Shown here piece after piece: positions 51,822 through 61,524 of a stretch of DNA of 64,000 nt. The position numbers and the translations under genes are program-made. Source of the DNA: Bacteroidales bacterium UBA5226 (lineage in GTDB: Bacteria > Bacteroidota > Bacteroidia > Bacteroidales > UBA932); the NCBI GenBank assembly GCA_002409325.1, contig DHUU01000018.1, forward strand, positions 1-64,000, given 5' to 3'. The notes beneath the pieces are model-generated. The model did not search any database and was not told the origin of the DNA. It saw only the letters and a list, made by a program, of their open reading frames with translations. How positions within the stretch are numbered: position 1 is the stretch's first letter; every line of letters begins with the position of its first letter.

Positions 51822-52790
51822 ATGATACGCCTTATTTTGTGCCTGGTAATTTTTTGGAACGTAGAAAACTATTTTGACCCTTTTGACGACCCGGTAACCA
51901 GTGACAATGATTTCACCATCAAAGGGGCATATTCCTGGACCTGGCCCAGGTTTTATAAAAAGCGCAACGACATTGTCAAAACCCTCATCGCCTGCGGGCA
52001 ACAGGAGGATGGATCGTGGCAGGCACCATGCATCATTGGATTGTGCGAGATTGAAAACTTTTTTGTCCTCTATCAACTGATCAATGACACACCTCTTTCC
52101 CGTCTTGGTTACGGGATTATTCACCGGGACTCCCCGGATCCCCGAGGTATTGATGTGGGGCTGCTCTACAGAAGAGAACGATTCCGTCCGGCAGCCACTG
52201 CCTTTTACCGTATTCCCGCCCAAGACAGCAGTTTACTCGGGACCAGGGAAATCCTTTATGTCAGGGGAGTTCTGGATCAGAGGGACACCCTTCATTTTTT
52301 TGTGAACCACTGGCCTTCCCGCCGGGGCGGCGCCCAGGCCGAAACCAACAGACAGGCTGCATCCACCCTTCTTCAGAGGATTGTTGACAGCATCGGCAAG
52401 TCTTCTCCGGGAGCCCGGATCGTGGTTATGGGCGATTTCAACGATCCTCCACAGGCACCGGCCCTGCTAAGCCTGGCCTCGGGGCGTTTGGTAAACGTTT
52501 CAGCCCCGGATACTTATAAATACAACGGGGCCTGGGAATGCATGGACCAGTTCCTGGTCAGTGAGACATTGTACCGGGAACTGGAATATGTGAAGGTGGC
52601 GCGTCTGCCGCATTTACTGGAGCGCGACCAGACACACCTGGGACATAAACCAAAACGAACCTATCAGGGACCGGCATATAAAGGCGGAATCAGTGACCAC
52701 CTGCCGATAACCTTAAAATTTATTACCTTTGTTTCTTATGGCATCTCAACCCGTAAAGACACCCCTGATGGATCAGTACTTTGCCATTAA
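51822..52790 (+). CDS. Endonuclease/exonuclease/phosphatase family protein
   Basis: A metal-dependent phosphoesterase of the DNase I/exonuclease III fold; the substrate is unknown. The 322 residues have the ordered family motifs: FWNVENYFDP at the N-terminus, GLCEIENF (catalytic Glu), the central VNHWPSRRGG, MGDFNDPP and the final SDHLPITLKF (Asp-His). The N-terminus is weakly hydrophobic and may be a signal or anchor. Its last 53 nt overlap the mutS coding region in another frame, and a promoter box for mutS lies within it. Confidence 0.87.
   Translation: MIRLILCLVIFWNVENYFDPFDDPVTSDNDFTIKGAYSWTWPRFYKKRNDIVKTLIACGQQEDGSWQAPCIIGLCEIENFFVLYQLINDTPLSRLGYGIIHRDSPDPRGIDVGLLYRRERFRPAATAFYRIPAQDSSLLGTREILYVRGVLDQRDTLHFFVNHWPSRRGGAQAETNRQAASTLLQRIVDSIGKSSPGARIVVMGDFNDPPQAPALLSLASGRLVNVSAPDTYKYNGAWECMDQFLVSETLYRELEYVKVARLPHLLERDQTHLGHKPKRTYQGPAYKGGISDHLPITLKFITFVSYGISTRKDTPDGSVLCH
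52724..52731 (+). promoter_or_regulatory. -7 box six nt before mutS
   Basis: TACCTTTG matches TAnnTTTG and lies 6 nt before the mutS ATG, inside the end of the endonuclease gene. It could give mutS an own transcript with almost no leader. No clear -33 box. Confidence 0.4.
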
Positions 52791-55347
52791 GGCAGATTAT
52801 CCGGACGCCCTGATGCTTTTCAGGGTGGGGGACTTTTATGAAACCTTTGGAGAAGATGCCGTTAAGGCTTCAAAGGCACTGGGCATCGTACTAACCAGGC
52901 GGGCCAACGGGTCAGCCTCCTCGGTTGAGCTGGCCGGATTCCCTTACCATGCCCTGGACACCTACCTGCCCAAACTGGTACGCGCCGGGTACAAAGTGGC
53001 TGTCTGCGACCAGCTGGAAGATCCCAAACTGACAAAAAAAATAGTTAAAAGAGGCATTACCGAAGTCGTCACTCCCGGACTTTCCTACAATCCCAACCTG
53101 CTGGAAGCTTCGCAGAACAATTTCCTGGCAAGTCTTTACCTTCACAGGGAAGGATCTATTGAATCGGCAGGTTTAGCTTTTACAGACATTTCAACCGGGA
53201 CCATCCAGATAGCCCAGGGGGACACGGCTTATGCCGGGAGCCTTTTATCCCAATACGCTCCCCGGGAAATTTTGGTACAGCGGGGAACGGAAAAAAACTG
53301 GAAATCCGTAACAGACCAGCAGGCTTACTTCTCCACAATAGATGACTGGGCTTTTGTATACGCTGCCGCCGAGGAAAAAGTGAAAACACACTTTGGTGTA
53401 GACAGCCTGAAAGGATTCGGCGCTGAAAACCTGCCTTTGGCCATATCTGCCGTCGGGGCCATGCTTTTTTACCTGGAAATGAACAAATATTCCAGTTACA
53501 GCCACCTGTGCACCCTGCAGCGCATAGACAAGGAACACCTTATGTGGCTTGACAAGTACAGTATCCGCAACCTGGAATTGTTTCCCCGTTCAGAAAACCA
53601 AGAAAAAGGGGCCAGTCTGATAGAAGTTATTGACAAGACGCATACCCCTATGGGAGCCAGACTGCTACGCCAGTGGCTGGTGATGCCCCTGCGGGATCGT
53701 ACAGCCATTGAAGAACGCCACAATGTAGTATCATCCCTGTTGGAACAATGGGAACTGGTAGGCAAACTGCGCAAGATGCTCTCCCAGACCGGTGATATGG
53801 AACGGATTGTTTCCAGGGCCGCTGCCGGCAGGATCAGTCCCCGGGAAGTGGCACAACTCAGAACCGGGCTGAATCAGGTTTCCCGTATAAAAAATCTAAC
53901 CGCACAGATCCCGTCATCAGACCCCGTACATAACCTGGCCGCCGGCCTTGACCACTGCACCGAATTGGCAGATAAACTGCTGCAGATGATAGTACCCTCA
54001 CCTGCGGTACAACCGGGAAAAGGTAATATCATTGCCCCGGGCGTAGACCCGCAGCTGGACGAATTGCGCCATATTCTTTCCCACAACAAGGAATATTTGC
54101 AGCAAATGCAACAACAGGCAGCCGCCCAGACGGGCATTTCTTCCCTGAAAATCGCCTTTAACAACGTGTTCGGGTATTACATAGAAGTCCGCAACACCCA
54201 TAAAGAAAAAGTGCCTCCATCCTGGATACGCAAACAGACACTTGTAAGCGCAGAGCGCTACATTACAGAAGAACTCAAATCCTATGAAGAAAAAATATTC
54301 GGGGCCGAGGAAAAGATAGCACAGCTGGAGCAGGATTTATTCAACCAGGTAGTCGATGCCATACGCGCAACCATACCTCCCATCCAGCAGAACGCACGCA
54401 TCCTCGCCCGGCTAGACTGCCTCCTTGGTTTTGCCGTCCTGGCCAGGGAACAAAAATATACCAGGCCCCGGATGCAGGATGACGATGTGATTGACATCCG
54501 CCAGGGGCGCCACCCGGTGCTGGAAACACTCATGCCTCCGGGAGAAGCATATATTCCCAACGACGTATACCTGGACACCGGCCGGCAGCAGATCATCATC
54601 CTGACAGGACCCAATATGGCCGGAAAATCGGCCCTGCTGCGACAGACCGGGCTTATCATGCTACTGGCACAGATAGGGTCCTATGTCCCGGCCAAAGAAG
54701 CCAGCCTGGGGATCATAGATAAATTATTTACCCGCGTGGGGGCTTCAGACAACATAGCCCGCAGGGAATCCACCTTTATGGTGGAGATGCTGGAATCGGC
54801 TGCTATCCTGAACAATGTAACCGACCGCTCCCTAGTGCTTTTTGACGAAATAGGACGCGGCACCAGTACCTACGACGGGATCTCCATAGCATGGGCCATA
54901 GTGGAATACCTGCACGAAAAAGCAGGGGCACGGGCCAGAACACTTTTTGCCACCCATTACCACGAGCTCAACCAAATGGCAGAACAATATCCCCGCGTCA
55001 AAAATTTCCACATTGCCGTGAAAGAACGGGGACAAAAGGTTTTATTTTTACGTAAAATGATCTCCGGGGGTGTAGAACACAGCTTTGGAATCCACGTGGC
55101 GACCATGGCCGGAATGCCGCGCAGGGTTATCCTCACTGCCCAGGAGGTGCTCAAGGTCATGGAGGCCGGCAAAGAACAGCCACCTTCCCCAGAAAGGCCC
55201 AGGCAACTTTCTTTCTTCCAGCTGGAAGATCCCCTGTTGCAGGCCCTCAAAAGGGACATCGAGTCTATTGACATAAACAGATTAACACCCCTGGAAGCAT
55301 TTGATGCCTTACGGGAATTGAAAAGAAAAATCGGACAAAAGGAATGA
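52738..55347 (+). CDS. mutS: DNA mismatch repair protein MutS
   Basis: Recognises mismatched bases and starts repair with MutL. The ATG at 52738 gives 869 residues. The mismatch-binding N-terminus MLFRVGDFYETFGEDA carries the Phe-x-Glu pair (FETFGE-like), the connector and clamp follow, and the ATPase domain has Walker A GPNMAGKSALLRQ, DEIGRGTSTYDGIS and ATHYHEL. This is MutS1, not MutS2. It overlaps the endonuclease gene by 53 nt upstream and the permease gene by 4 nt (ATGA) downstream. Confidence 0.97.
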   Translation: MASQPVKTPLMDQYFAIKADYPDALMLFRVGDFYETFGEDAVKASKALGIVLTRRANGSASSVELAGFPYHALDTYLPKLVRAGYKVAVCDQLEDPKLTKKIVKRGITEVVTPGLSYNPNLLEASQNNFLASLYLHREGSIESAGLAFTDISTGTIQIAQGDTAYAGSLLSQYAPREILVQRGTEKNWKSVTDQQAYFSTIDDWAFVYAAAEEKVKTHFGVDSLKGFGAENLPLAISAVGAMLFYLEMNKYSSYSHLCTLQRIDKEHLMWLDKYSIRNLELFPRSENQEKGASLIEVIDKTHTPMGARLLRQWLVMPLRDRTAIEERHNVVSSLLEQWELVGKLRKMLSQTGDMERIVSRAAAGRISPREVAQLRTGLNQVSRIKNLTAQIPSSDPVHNLAAGLDHCTELADKLLQMIVPSPAVQPGKGNIIAPGVDPQLDELRHILSHNKEYLQQMQQQAAAQTGISSLKIAFNNVFGYYIEVRNTHKEKVPPSWIRKQTLVSAERYITEELKSYEEKIFGAEEKIAQLEQDLFNQVVDAIRATIPPIQQNARILARLDCLLGFAVLAREQKYTRPRMQDDDVIDIRQGRHPVLETLMPPGEAYIPNDVYLDTGRQQIIILTGPNMAGKSALLRQTGLIMLLAQIGSYVPAKEASLGIIDKLFTRVGASDNIARRESTFMVEMLESAAILNNVTDRSLVLFDEIGRGTSTYDGISIAWAIVEYLHEKAGARARTLFATHYHELNQMAEQYPRVKNFHIAVKERGQKVLFLRKMISGGVEHSFGIHVATMAGMPRRVILTAQEVLKVMEAGKEQPPSPERPRQLSFFQLEDPLLQALKRDIESIDINRLTPLEAFDALRELKRKIGQKE

Positions 55348-56621
55348 AAAAGATTTTCAGAAGCGTCAACATCTTCTTTAAACTGCTGGGGGAAAGTTTT
55401 GTATTGGCCTACGATTCGGTAAAGGGAGACAAATTCAGGGCCTTTCTTTCCCTTTTGGGAGTAACCATCGGGATATTTTCCATTGTGGCCGTTTTCACCG
55501 CAATTGAAGCCCTCGAGAAAAATGTCCGCAACATGTTTTCCGCCCTGGGAACCGATGTGGTGTACATAGATAAGATTTCATGGGAATCTTTTGCAAAGGG
55601 GGAAGGATTTAAATGGTGGGAATTCAGGCAACGCCCCAACAACACCTATGAAGAATTTCAGTTCCTGCAGAAAAATCTGGTCCACGCAGACATGCTGGCC
55701 CTGTCGGCCAGCACATCAGCCAATGTGGCCTATGAACGCAATATCATTCGCAACTCCGGCATACAGGGAATAACGTATAACTGGAACAAGATATCCTATT
55801 TCGAAATCGGGGAAGGCCGATATTTCACCTCCGCCGAGGCAGGGGAAAACATTCCCTTGGCGGTTATTGGCCAGAACGTGGCAGATGAGTTGTTTCCCGC
55901 GGGGATATCACCGGTCGGCAGCAATATCAAAATCGGGGGCTTTACCACCCGCGTCATTGGCGTTATAAAGAAAAAAGGCGAGTCCCTGTTTGACCCCATT
56001 AACTACGACGATGCCGTTATCATTCCCATGCCATTTATCCGCAATTTCCTGGACCTGAGAAATACATCTCCCAGCATTGTGGTGCATAAGGATCCGGTGG
56101 CCGATGAAGAAGAGTTTATGGCCGAGCTACGCAATGCCATACGCGCTGTGCGCCGCCTGAAGCCTATTCAGAAAGACAACTTTGCCCTGAACAAAATGTC
56201 GTTCCTGGACGACGCCCTTTCACAGCTTTTTAACGTCATTTCGCTGGCCGGCTGGGTGATAGGGGGCTTTTCTATTCTCATAGGAGCTTTTGGTGTGGCC
56301 AATATCATGTTTGTTTCGGTTAAGGAAAGGACCCATATCATAGGCATTGAAAAAGCCATGGGGGCCAAAAGCTCCTTTGTACTGACCCAATTCCTTTTTG
56401 AAGCCGTACTGCTGGCTATTATCGGTGGTTTGATAGGGATCCTGATTGTCTGGGGACTGACGGTTTTTGTCACCCAGCGCTATGATTTTGTGATGACCAT
56501 GTCTGTGGGCAACATATTGCGCGGGGTTATGATATCAGGTCTGGTGGGCGTTGTGGCTGGTTTTATCCCCTCGCTCCAGGCCGCCAGGATGAACCCGGTG
56601 GACGCTATGAACCAACATTGA
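55344..56621 (+). CDS. MacB/FtsX-type ABC transporter permease
   Basis: The membrane part of a MacB-like ABC system. The 425 residues have an N-terminal transmembrane helix (about 30-55), a periplasmic MacB_PCD domain (about 55-270) and a C-terminal FtsX core with three helices (about 285-420), ending in the usual PSLQAARMNPVDAM. Such permeases export peptides or lipoproteins or transmit force. No ATPase gene is next to it, so the partner must be encoded elsewhere. The start overlaps the mutS stop. Confidence 0.92.
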   Translation: MKKIFRSVNIFFKLLGESFVLAYDSVKGDKFRAFLSLLGVTIGIFSIVAVFTAIEALEKNVRNMFSALGTDVVYIDKISWESFAKGEGFKWWEFRQRPNNTYEEFQFLQKNLVHADMLALSASTSANVAYERNIIRNSGIQGITYNWNKISYFEIGEGRYFTSAEAGENIPLAVIGQNVADELFPAGISPVGSNIKIGGFTTRVIGVIKKKGESLFDPINYDDAVIIPMPFIRNFLDLRNTSPSIVVHKDPVADEEEFMAELRNAIRAVRRLKPIQKDNFALNKMSFLDDALSQLFNVISLAGWVIGGFSILIGAFGVANIMFVSVKERTHIIGIEKAMGAKSSFVLTQFLFEAVLLAIIGGLIGILIVWGLTVFVTQRYDFVMTMSVGNILRGVMISGLVGVVAGFIPSLQAARMNPVDAMNQH

Positions 56622-56691
56622 GGACACCGAGGCTTCATCCTTTCCTGCCGGCGGTTGCCACAGCAGTATTGAGGTTCCATCTGTGCTGTCA

Positions 56692-56755
56692 CTGCCACCA
56701 CAAGAACAGGGAGCCTCGGCTTAAAAATAAGGGCTTCCTGTTCTTGTGGTGGCAG
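56692..56755. repeat. Palindromic repeat, copy B
   Basis: A 24-bp stem (56692-56715 and 56732-56755, one G-T pair) surrounds a 16-nt loop. The left arm is CTGCCACCACAAGAACAGGG plus AGCC. With one A-C mismatch the stem extends a further 4 bp. The core matches copy A near position 1080 and copy C. Confidence 0.85.
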
Positions 56756-56767
56756 CGACCTGAAAGT

Positions 56768-56818
56768 CACAAAGAACAGGGAGCCTCAGCTTAACATAAG
56801 GGCTCCCCGTACTTTGTG
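56768..56818. repeat. Palindromic repeat, copy C
   Basis: A second hairpin 13 nt after copy B: arms 56768-56785 and 56801-56818 with two mismatches, loop TCAGCTTAACATAAG. It shares the left arm AAGAACAGGGAGCCTC and the right-flank TGGTGGCAGCGACCTG with copy B, so B and C look like a tandem duplication. Confidence 0.8.
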
Positions 56819-56880
56819 GTGGCAGCGACCTGCGCAGCAATAAATCGCTTTGGTCCGGGTTTGAAGAGGTTACACCTGTT

Positions 56881-57684
56881 TTATGACAAACCGGGATTAA
56901 GGACAGCGGCCACCTGTTGCGTCAATTGAATAAATTCCTCTACCCCCAAATGCTCTGGTCGTTGTCCGGAAAAGGGCGAGGTAAAGTTTTTTTTCTCACC
57001 CAATAAAGGTTTCAGACTGTTGTGAATGGTTTTCCGGCGCTGGTTGAATGTGGTCCGGACCACTTTGCGGAACAAATCTTCGGGACACCCCAAGGAAGCC
57101 CTGTTATTACGGGATAGGCGGATAACCCCGGATTGCACTTTTGGCGGTGGTGTAAAAGCTCCGGCAGGCACAGTAAACAAATATTCCGTGTCATACCAGG
57201 CCTGCAGCAGGACACTCAGGATCCCGTAGGTTTTTGACCCTGGGGGGGCACAGAACCTTTGCGCAACCTCTTTCTGGAGCATGCCCACAATCCTGGGGAC
57301 TGATTCCCGCCATTCCAGGACCCTGAAAAAGATTTGGGAAGAAATATTATAGGGAAAATTTCCGATCACGAAAAATCCAGAAGGAAAGACAGAACGAGAC
57401 ACCGTTAGAAAATCACCGGTAATGAGCCGGGCGCCCAGCCCAGGGTATTTTTTTTGCAGAAAAGTCACCGCCTCCCTGTCCAGTTCTATCGCATAGTAAT
57501 CAATACCCGGTTTTTCCAGCAGAAATGACGTAAGAACACCTGTGCCGGGGCCTACCTCCACCACCGGGAACCCCTGTCCGGTGAACTTTTCCTGATCAAC
57601 GGACAAGCTTTCTACTATACGGCAGGCAACCTGAGTGTCGTTGAGAAAATGTTGTCCGAGTGATTTTTTAGGCCTTACCTCCAT
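56881..57684 (-). CDS. ksgA: 16S rRNA dimethyladenosine transferase RsmA/KsgA
   Basis: Dimethylates two adjacent adenosines near the 3' end of 16S rRNA. The ATG at 57684 gives 267 residues starting MEVRPKKSLGQHFL. The SAM-binding VVEVGPGTGVLTSFLL, the NFPYNISSQI motif and the C-terminal helical domain (VVRTTFNQRRKTIHNSL) are clear. The frame is open 23 codons further upstream but without family features. The stop is next to the palindromic repeat region. Confidence 0.96.
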   Translation of the reverse strand: MEVRPKKSLGQHFLNDTQVACRIVESLSVDQEKFTGQGFPVVEVGPGTGVLTSFLLEKPGIDYYAIELDREAVTFLQKKYPGLGARLITGDFLTVSRSVFPSGFFVIGNFPYNISSQIFFRVLEWRESVPRIVGMLQKEVAQRFCAPPGSKTYGILSVLLQAWYDTEYLFTVPAGAFTPPPKVQSGVIRLSRNNRASLGCPEDLFRKVVRTTFNQRRKTIHNSLKPLLGEKKNFTSPFSGQRPEHLGVEEFIQLTQQVAAVLNPGLS

Positions 57685-57691
57685 GATGCTG

Positions 57692-57699
57692 CAAAGGTA
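57692..57699 (-). promoter_or_regulatory. -7 box seven nt before ksgA
   Basis: TACCTTTG on the minus strand matches TAnnTTTG and is 7 nt before the ksgA ATG, so the leader would be very short or absent. Confidence 0.45.
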
Positions 57700-57736
57700 G
57701 TTTTTTATACCTTTACAGAAATCTAATATTTTATCT

Positions 57737-58897
57737 ATGAAAAGAACTGTCATAATTATATCCGCGCTGCTGCTTCTGGTATCCTGTTCCGGCTACAGGA
57801 CAAATAAAGCAGATATACGCCTGGAAGAACTCAGACAAGAACTAAATGCGGTGGGATTGTCAGTAGCCGTAATATGCGATAATCAGGTCGTATATACCGG
57901 GGCGACAGGCTTCAAAAACATGGAAACCCTCGAACCCCTCAACTCCTCCCATTTGATGCGTATAGCCTCCATATCCAAGAGTTTTACGGCTACCGCTATA
58001 ATGCAGCTTTATGAAGCGTGCTGTTTTGACCTGGATGATGACATTGGAAAGGCACTCGGCTTCCCGGTAAGGAACCCCCTTTATCCCGATATCCCAATTA
58101 CATACAGAATGTTGCTTTCCCACACTTCCAGCATGAGTGACAGTGCAGGCTATTTTACCCTGGATCTGCTCCGGCCCGATATTACCGGGGACGTGTCGCG
58201 GTCCTTCAATGCCTATGCGCCCGGCACCGGCTATCAGTATTGCAACCTGGGGTTCAACACCCTGGGGACCCTTGTGGAAATCCACTCAGGGGAACGCTTT
58301 GACCAATACGTCCAATATAACATACTGGAACCACTGGGAGTCTATGCCTCGTTCAACGTAAACGATCTGGACAGCACCCGTTTTGCCACCATTTATTCGT
58401 TTGATCAAGGGCAGTTTACACCCGTGCCCCAGGCATACAGTACAAGGAAACGGGACATTGATAACTATGTAATGGATTCCTCCACGGTAATCTTTTCTCC
58501 TACCGGAGGCCTCAAAATCAGCGCTCCGGATCTGGCGCGCCAGGCATTGGTACAGATCAACAACGGGACCCTGGACGGCCGTGAGGTGCTTACACCGGAA
58601 AGCGTAGCACTTATGCAGACACCCCAAAGTCCGGGAGGTCAGGATTCAGCGAATGAACGCCTTGGCTACGGATTTGCCTTGCAAAGGACAGACAAACTGA
58701 TAGAAGGAGAAGTCATGACCGGGCATACCGGAAGCGCTTACGGACTTTTCTCGGCCATGTTCTTTGAAAAGGATAAAAAATTCGGATTCGTTGTCCTGTG
58801 CAACGGCTGTGATACCACAATCCCCCGCAGGGAAAACGGATTCATGCCCGTTCAGACAGATGTGATTAACGCCCTGTACGACATCTTTATCCGGTAA
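57737..58897 (+). CDS. Lipoprotein serine hydrolase, beta-lactamase fold
   Basis: A serine hydrolase of the class C beta-lactamase/penicillin-binding-like group. The 386 residues begin with a lipoprotein signal (LLLVSC, lipidated Cys near 17). The catalytic tetrad S-x-x-K is in ISKSFTATAI, the Y-x-N equivalent in YQYCNLGF, and the third motif in MTGHTGSAYG. It is probably periplasmic. Substrates of this family include peptidoglycan stem peptides, D-amino acid peptides and esters, so beta-lactam hydrolysis should not be assumed. It ends 12 nt from the convergent aspS stop. Confidence 0.88.
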   Translation: MKRTVIIISALLLLVSCSGYRTNKADIRLEELRQELNAVGLSVAVICDNQVVYTGATGFKNMETLEPLNSSHLMRIASISKSFTATAIMQLYEACCFDLDDDIGKALGFPVRNPLYPDIPITYRMLLSHTSSMSDSAGYFTLDLLRPDITGDVSRSFNAYAPGTGYQYCNLGFNTLGTLVEIHSGERFDQYVQYNILEPLGVYASFNVNDLDSTRFATIYSFDQGQFTPVPQAYSTRKRDIDNYVMDSSTVIFSPTGGLKISAPDLARQALVQINNGTLDGREVLTPESVALMQTPQSPGGQDSANERLGYGFALQRTDKLIEGEVMTGHTGSAYGLFSAMFFEKDKKFGFVVLCNGCDTTIPRRENGFMPVQTDVINALYDIFIR

Positions 58898-58909
58898 GAC
58901 CTATCCCCT

Positions 58910-60673
58910 TTACCTAAGTCCCAGTTCCTTTTTTTGTAAGGCATCAATTCTGGCGGGAGCATCCAGCATGATATCCCTGCCGGAATTGTTTTTCGGGAAT
59001 GCTATGAAATCGCGAATACTTTCCGAACCGCCAAAGAGCGAACAAAAACGGTCAAACCCGAAGGCAATTCCTCCGTGCGGGGGTGCCCCGTAGCGGAAGG
59101 CATCAATGATGAAGGAAAACTTGGTATTGACTTCTTCTGCGCCCATGCCCAATACCCGGAACATCCTTTCCTGTACTTCCGAGTTGTGTATTCTTATGGA
59201 CCCGCCACCTACCTCGGTGCCATTGAGTACAAAGTCGTATGCGTTGGCGTTTACCTGTTCCAGGTCACGGGGATCATCACTGTAGAATTTGTCCAGGTCT
59301 TCCGGCTTGGGAGCGGTAAAGGGATGGTGTTTAGCGTAGAACCGTTGTGTTTCCTCATCCCATTCCAGCAACGGAAAATCGTACACCCACAGGGGGGAAA
59401 AAACATTTTTATTTCTCATCCCCAGCCTGTTGCCCATTTCCAGTCGCAGGCTGCCCAATGATTCCAGGGTTTTTGTTTCCGGACCGCTCATTACCAGCAG
59501 TAGGTCTCCCTCCATGGCCCCGCACACCTGAGCCCAGGCAGCCAGAGCCTTGCGGTCAAAAAATTTGTCCACGGAAGATTTGTATGTCACGGTCCCGTCA
59601 TGCTCTACCGAACACCGTACATAGACCAGTCCCGAGGCCCCTATCTGAGGCCGTTTTACCCATTCGGTAAGTTCGTCCAGCTGCTTTCTTGTGTACCCGG
59701 CCGCCCCTTTGACGCAAATGGCCCCCACATAGGCAGCGTTCCTGAAGACACTAAATTCCGTATCTCTTGTCAGGGGGGTAAGATCGTTTATCAACATGTC
59801 AAACCGAATGTCGGGCTTGTCGCTGCCGTATTTTTCCATGGCAGTTTTGTAGGACATGCGGGGCAGGGGAGCAGGTATTTCAATATTCAGGACAGCTTTG
59901 AAGAGGTGGCGGATCAATCCTTCGAATTGTGCCAGAACGTCGTCCCGTTCAACAAAAGACATTTCACAGTCTATCTGTGTAAATTCGGGCTGCCTGTCTG
60001 CCCTCAGGTCTTCATCCCGGAAACAGCGGACAATCTGGAAATATCTGTCGTACCCTGCAATCATGAGCAATTGCTTGAAAGTTTGAGGACTTTGCGGCAG
60101 TGCGTAGAATTGGCCCTGGTTCATACGAGAGGGCACCACAAAATCACGAGCCCCTTCCGGGGTGGATTTGATCAGGAAAGGCGTTTCAATTTCCATAAAA
60201 CCCCCATTACTCAGGTAACGGCGAGTTTCCTGAGCCATTTTATGACGCAACATCAAGGCCTTTTGCAACGGGGGCCTGCGCAGGTCCAGGTAGCGGTAAC
60301 GGGCGCGCAGCTCTTCCCCGCCATCGGACTCTTCTTCAATGGTGAACGGGGGTATCCTGGAAGGATTCAGCACCTCCAGGCGGCTAAGCTCTATCTCAAT
60401 GTCCCCGGTGGGGATCTTCGTGTTCTTGTTGCTTCGCTCCACCACAATTCCCTGAGCCGTAACAACGAATTCCCTTCCCAGAGAGTCGGCCGTATCTTTT
60501 ATCAGAGCGGGGGAATCTTCTTTCACCACAAGCTGGGTGATCCCATATCGGTCACGCAGATCAATGAAAGTCATCCCTCCCAGTTTTCTTATCCGTTGTA
60601 CCCACCCGGCCAGGATAACCTGGCGGCCGGTGAATGAAAGATTCAATTCGCCGCATGTATGATTCCTGTACAT
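58910..60673 (-). CDS. aspS: Aspartyl-tRNA synthetase
   Basis: Charges tRNA-Asp with aspartate. The 587-residue product is the bacterial type. It has the N-terminal OB anticodon-binding domain (VILAGWVQRIRKLGG, FIDLRDRYG), class II motif 2 (YFQIVRCFRDEDLRADRQPE), the GAD insertion (about 285-410) and motif 3 (GIAFGFDRFCSLFGG), ending near IRDFIAFPKN. The long open frame on the opposite strand (59600-60637) is only its shadow. Confidence 0.97.
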   Translation of the reverse strand: MYRNHTCGELNLSFTGRQVILAGWVQRIRKLGGMTFIDLRDRYGITQLVVKEDSPALIKDTADSLGREFVVTAQGIVVERSNKNTKIPTGDIEIELSRLEVLNPSRIPPFTIEEESDGGEELRARYRYLDLRRPPLQKALMLRHKMAQETRRYLSNGGFMEIETPFLIKSTPEGARDFVVPSRMNQGQFYALPQSPQTFKQLLMIAGYDRYFQIVRCFRDEDLRADRQPEFTQIDCEMSFVERDDVLAQFEGLIRHLFKAVLNIEIPAPLPRMSYKTAMEKYGSDKPDIRFDMLINDLTPLTRDTEFSVFRNAAYVGAICVKGAAGYTRKQLDELTEWVKRPQIGASGLVYVRCSVEHDGTVTYKSSVDKFFDRKALAAWAQVCGAMEGDLLLVMSGPETKTLESLGSLRLEMGNRLGMRNKNVFSPLWVYDFPLLEWDEETQRFYAKHHPFTAPKPEDLDKFYSDDPRDLEQVNANAYDFVLNGTEVGGGSIRIHNSEVQERMFRVLGMGAEEVNTKFSFIIDAFRYGAPPHGGIAFGFDRFCSLFGGSESIRDFIAFPKNNSGRDIMLDAPARIDALQKKELGLR

Positions 60674-60693
60674 TTCCTAACTGTTTAAGTCAA

Positions 60694-60701
60694 CAAAGGT
60701 A
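60694..60701 (-). promoter_or_regulatory. -7 box of aspS
   Basis: TACCTTTG on the minus strand fits TAnnTTTG, 20 nt before the aspS ATG. It is back to back with the thyA box in a 56-nt divergent gap. Confidence 0.5.
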
Positions 60702-60714
60702 ATGAGAAATTGGC

Positions 60715-60722
60715 TACCTTTG
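60715..60722 (+). promoter_or_regulatory. -7 box seven nt before thyA
   Basis: TACCTTTG matches TAnnTTTG and lies 7 nt before the thyA ATG. No clear -33 TTG; a near-leaderless transcript is implied. Confidence 0.45.
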
Positions 60723-60729
60723 TTTTGCC

Positions 60730-61524
60730 ATGAGAAACTATTTGGACCTGTTACAATACATCCTGGATAAAGGAATTGACAAGGAAGACAGAACGGGAAC
60801 CGGAACGCGCAGTGTATTCGGATACCAGCTGCGCTGTCCTCTCTCGGAAGGATTTCCGTTGCTTACTACCAAAAAGATGCACCTCCGCTCCATTATCCAT
60901 GAGTTGCTGTGGTTCCTCAGGGGCGACACCAATACCGGATACCTGAACCGGAACGGGGTGACCATATGGGACGAATGGGCAGATAAAAACGGGGACCTTG
61001 GTCCTGTTTATGGAAAACAATGGCGCTCCTGGGAAACGTCAGGCGGACAGACCATAGACCAGATCGGGGCCCTTATTGAAGGTCTGAAAACAAATCCCGA
61101 CGGACGTCGTCACATAGTCAGTGCCTGGAACGTGGGAGATATCCCGCGTATGGCACTGCCGCCCTGTCACGTCCTGTTCCAGTTCTATGTGGCAAACGGA
61201 AAACTTTCCTGTCAGCTGTACCAGCGCAGTGCCGACGTTTTTCTGGGAGTCCCCTTCAATATAGCTTCCTACGCCCTGCTCACCTTAATTGTCGCCCAGG
61301 TGTGCGGCTATGATCCCGGGGAATACATCCATACGTTCGGGGATGTGCATATATACAAAAACCACATGGACCAGGTACGTCTGCAGCTTTCACGCACCCC
61401 CCGGCCCTTGCCACAAATGGTCCTGAACCCGGAACGCCGTGGTGTTTTTGGATTTGAATACACCGATTTTTCGCTTCAGCATTACGATCCCTATCCCGCT
61501 ATCAAAGCCCCGGTTGCCGTATGA
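60730..61524 (+). CDS. thyA: Thymidylate synthase ThyA
   Basis: Makes dTMP from dUMP using methylene-tetrahydrofolate, which is turned into dihydrofolate. The 264 residues equal the length of the E. coli enzyme. The catalytic Cys is in LPPCHVLFQFYV, with QRSADVFLGVPFNIASYALL for dUMP binding and HIYKNHMDQVRLQL. The stop overlaps the folA start (ATGA), so the enzyme that recycles its product is translationally coupled. Confidence 0.97.
   Translation: MRNYLDLLQYILDKGIDKEDRTGTGTRSVFGYQLRCPLSEGFPLLTTKKMHLRSIIHELLWFLRGDTNTGYLNRNGVTIWDEWADKNGDLGPVYGKQWRSWETSGGQTIDQIGALIEGLKTNPDGRRHIVSAWNVGDIPRMALPPCHVLFQFYVANGKLSCQLYQRSADVFLGVPFNIASYALLTLIVAQVCGYDPGEYIHTFGDVHIYKNHMDQVRLQLSRTPRPLPQMVLNPERRGVFGFEYTDFSLQHYDPYPAIKAPVAV

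Noticed and set aside
59600..60637. 345-codon open frame on the plus strand
   Set aside because: It is the antisense shadow of aspS, whose motifs and length are unmistakable. The translated product has no family features, and many similar long shadows lie opposite other GC-richer genes.
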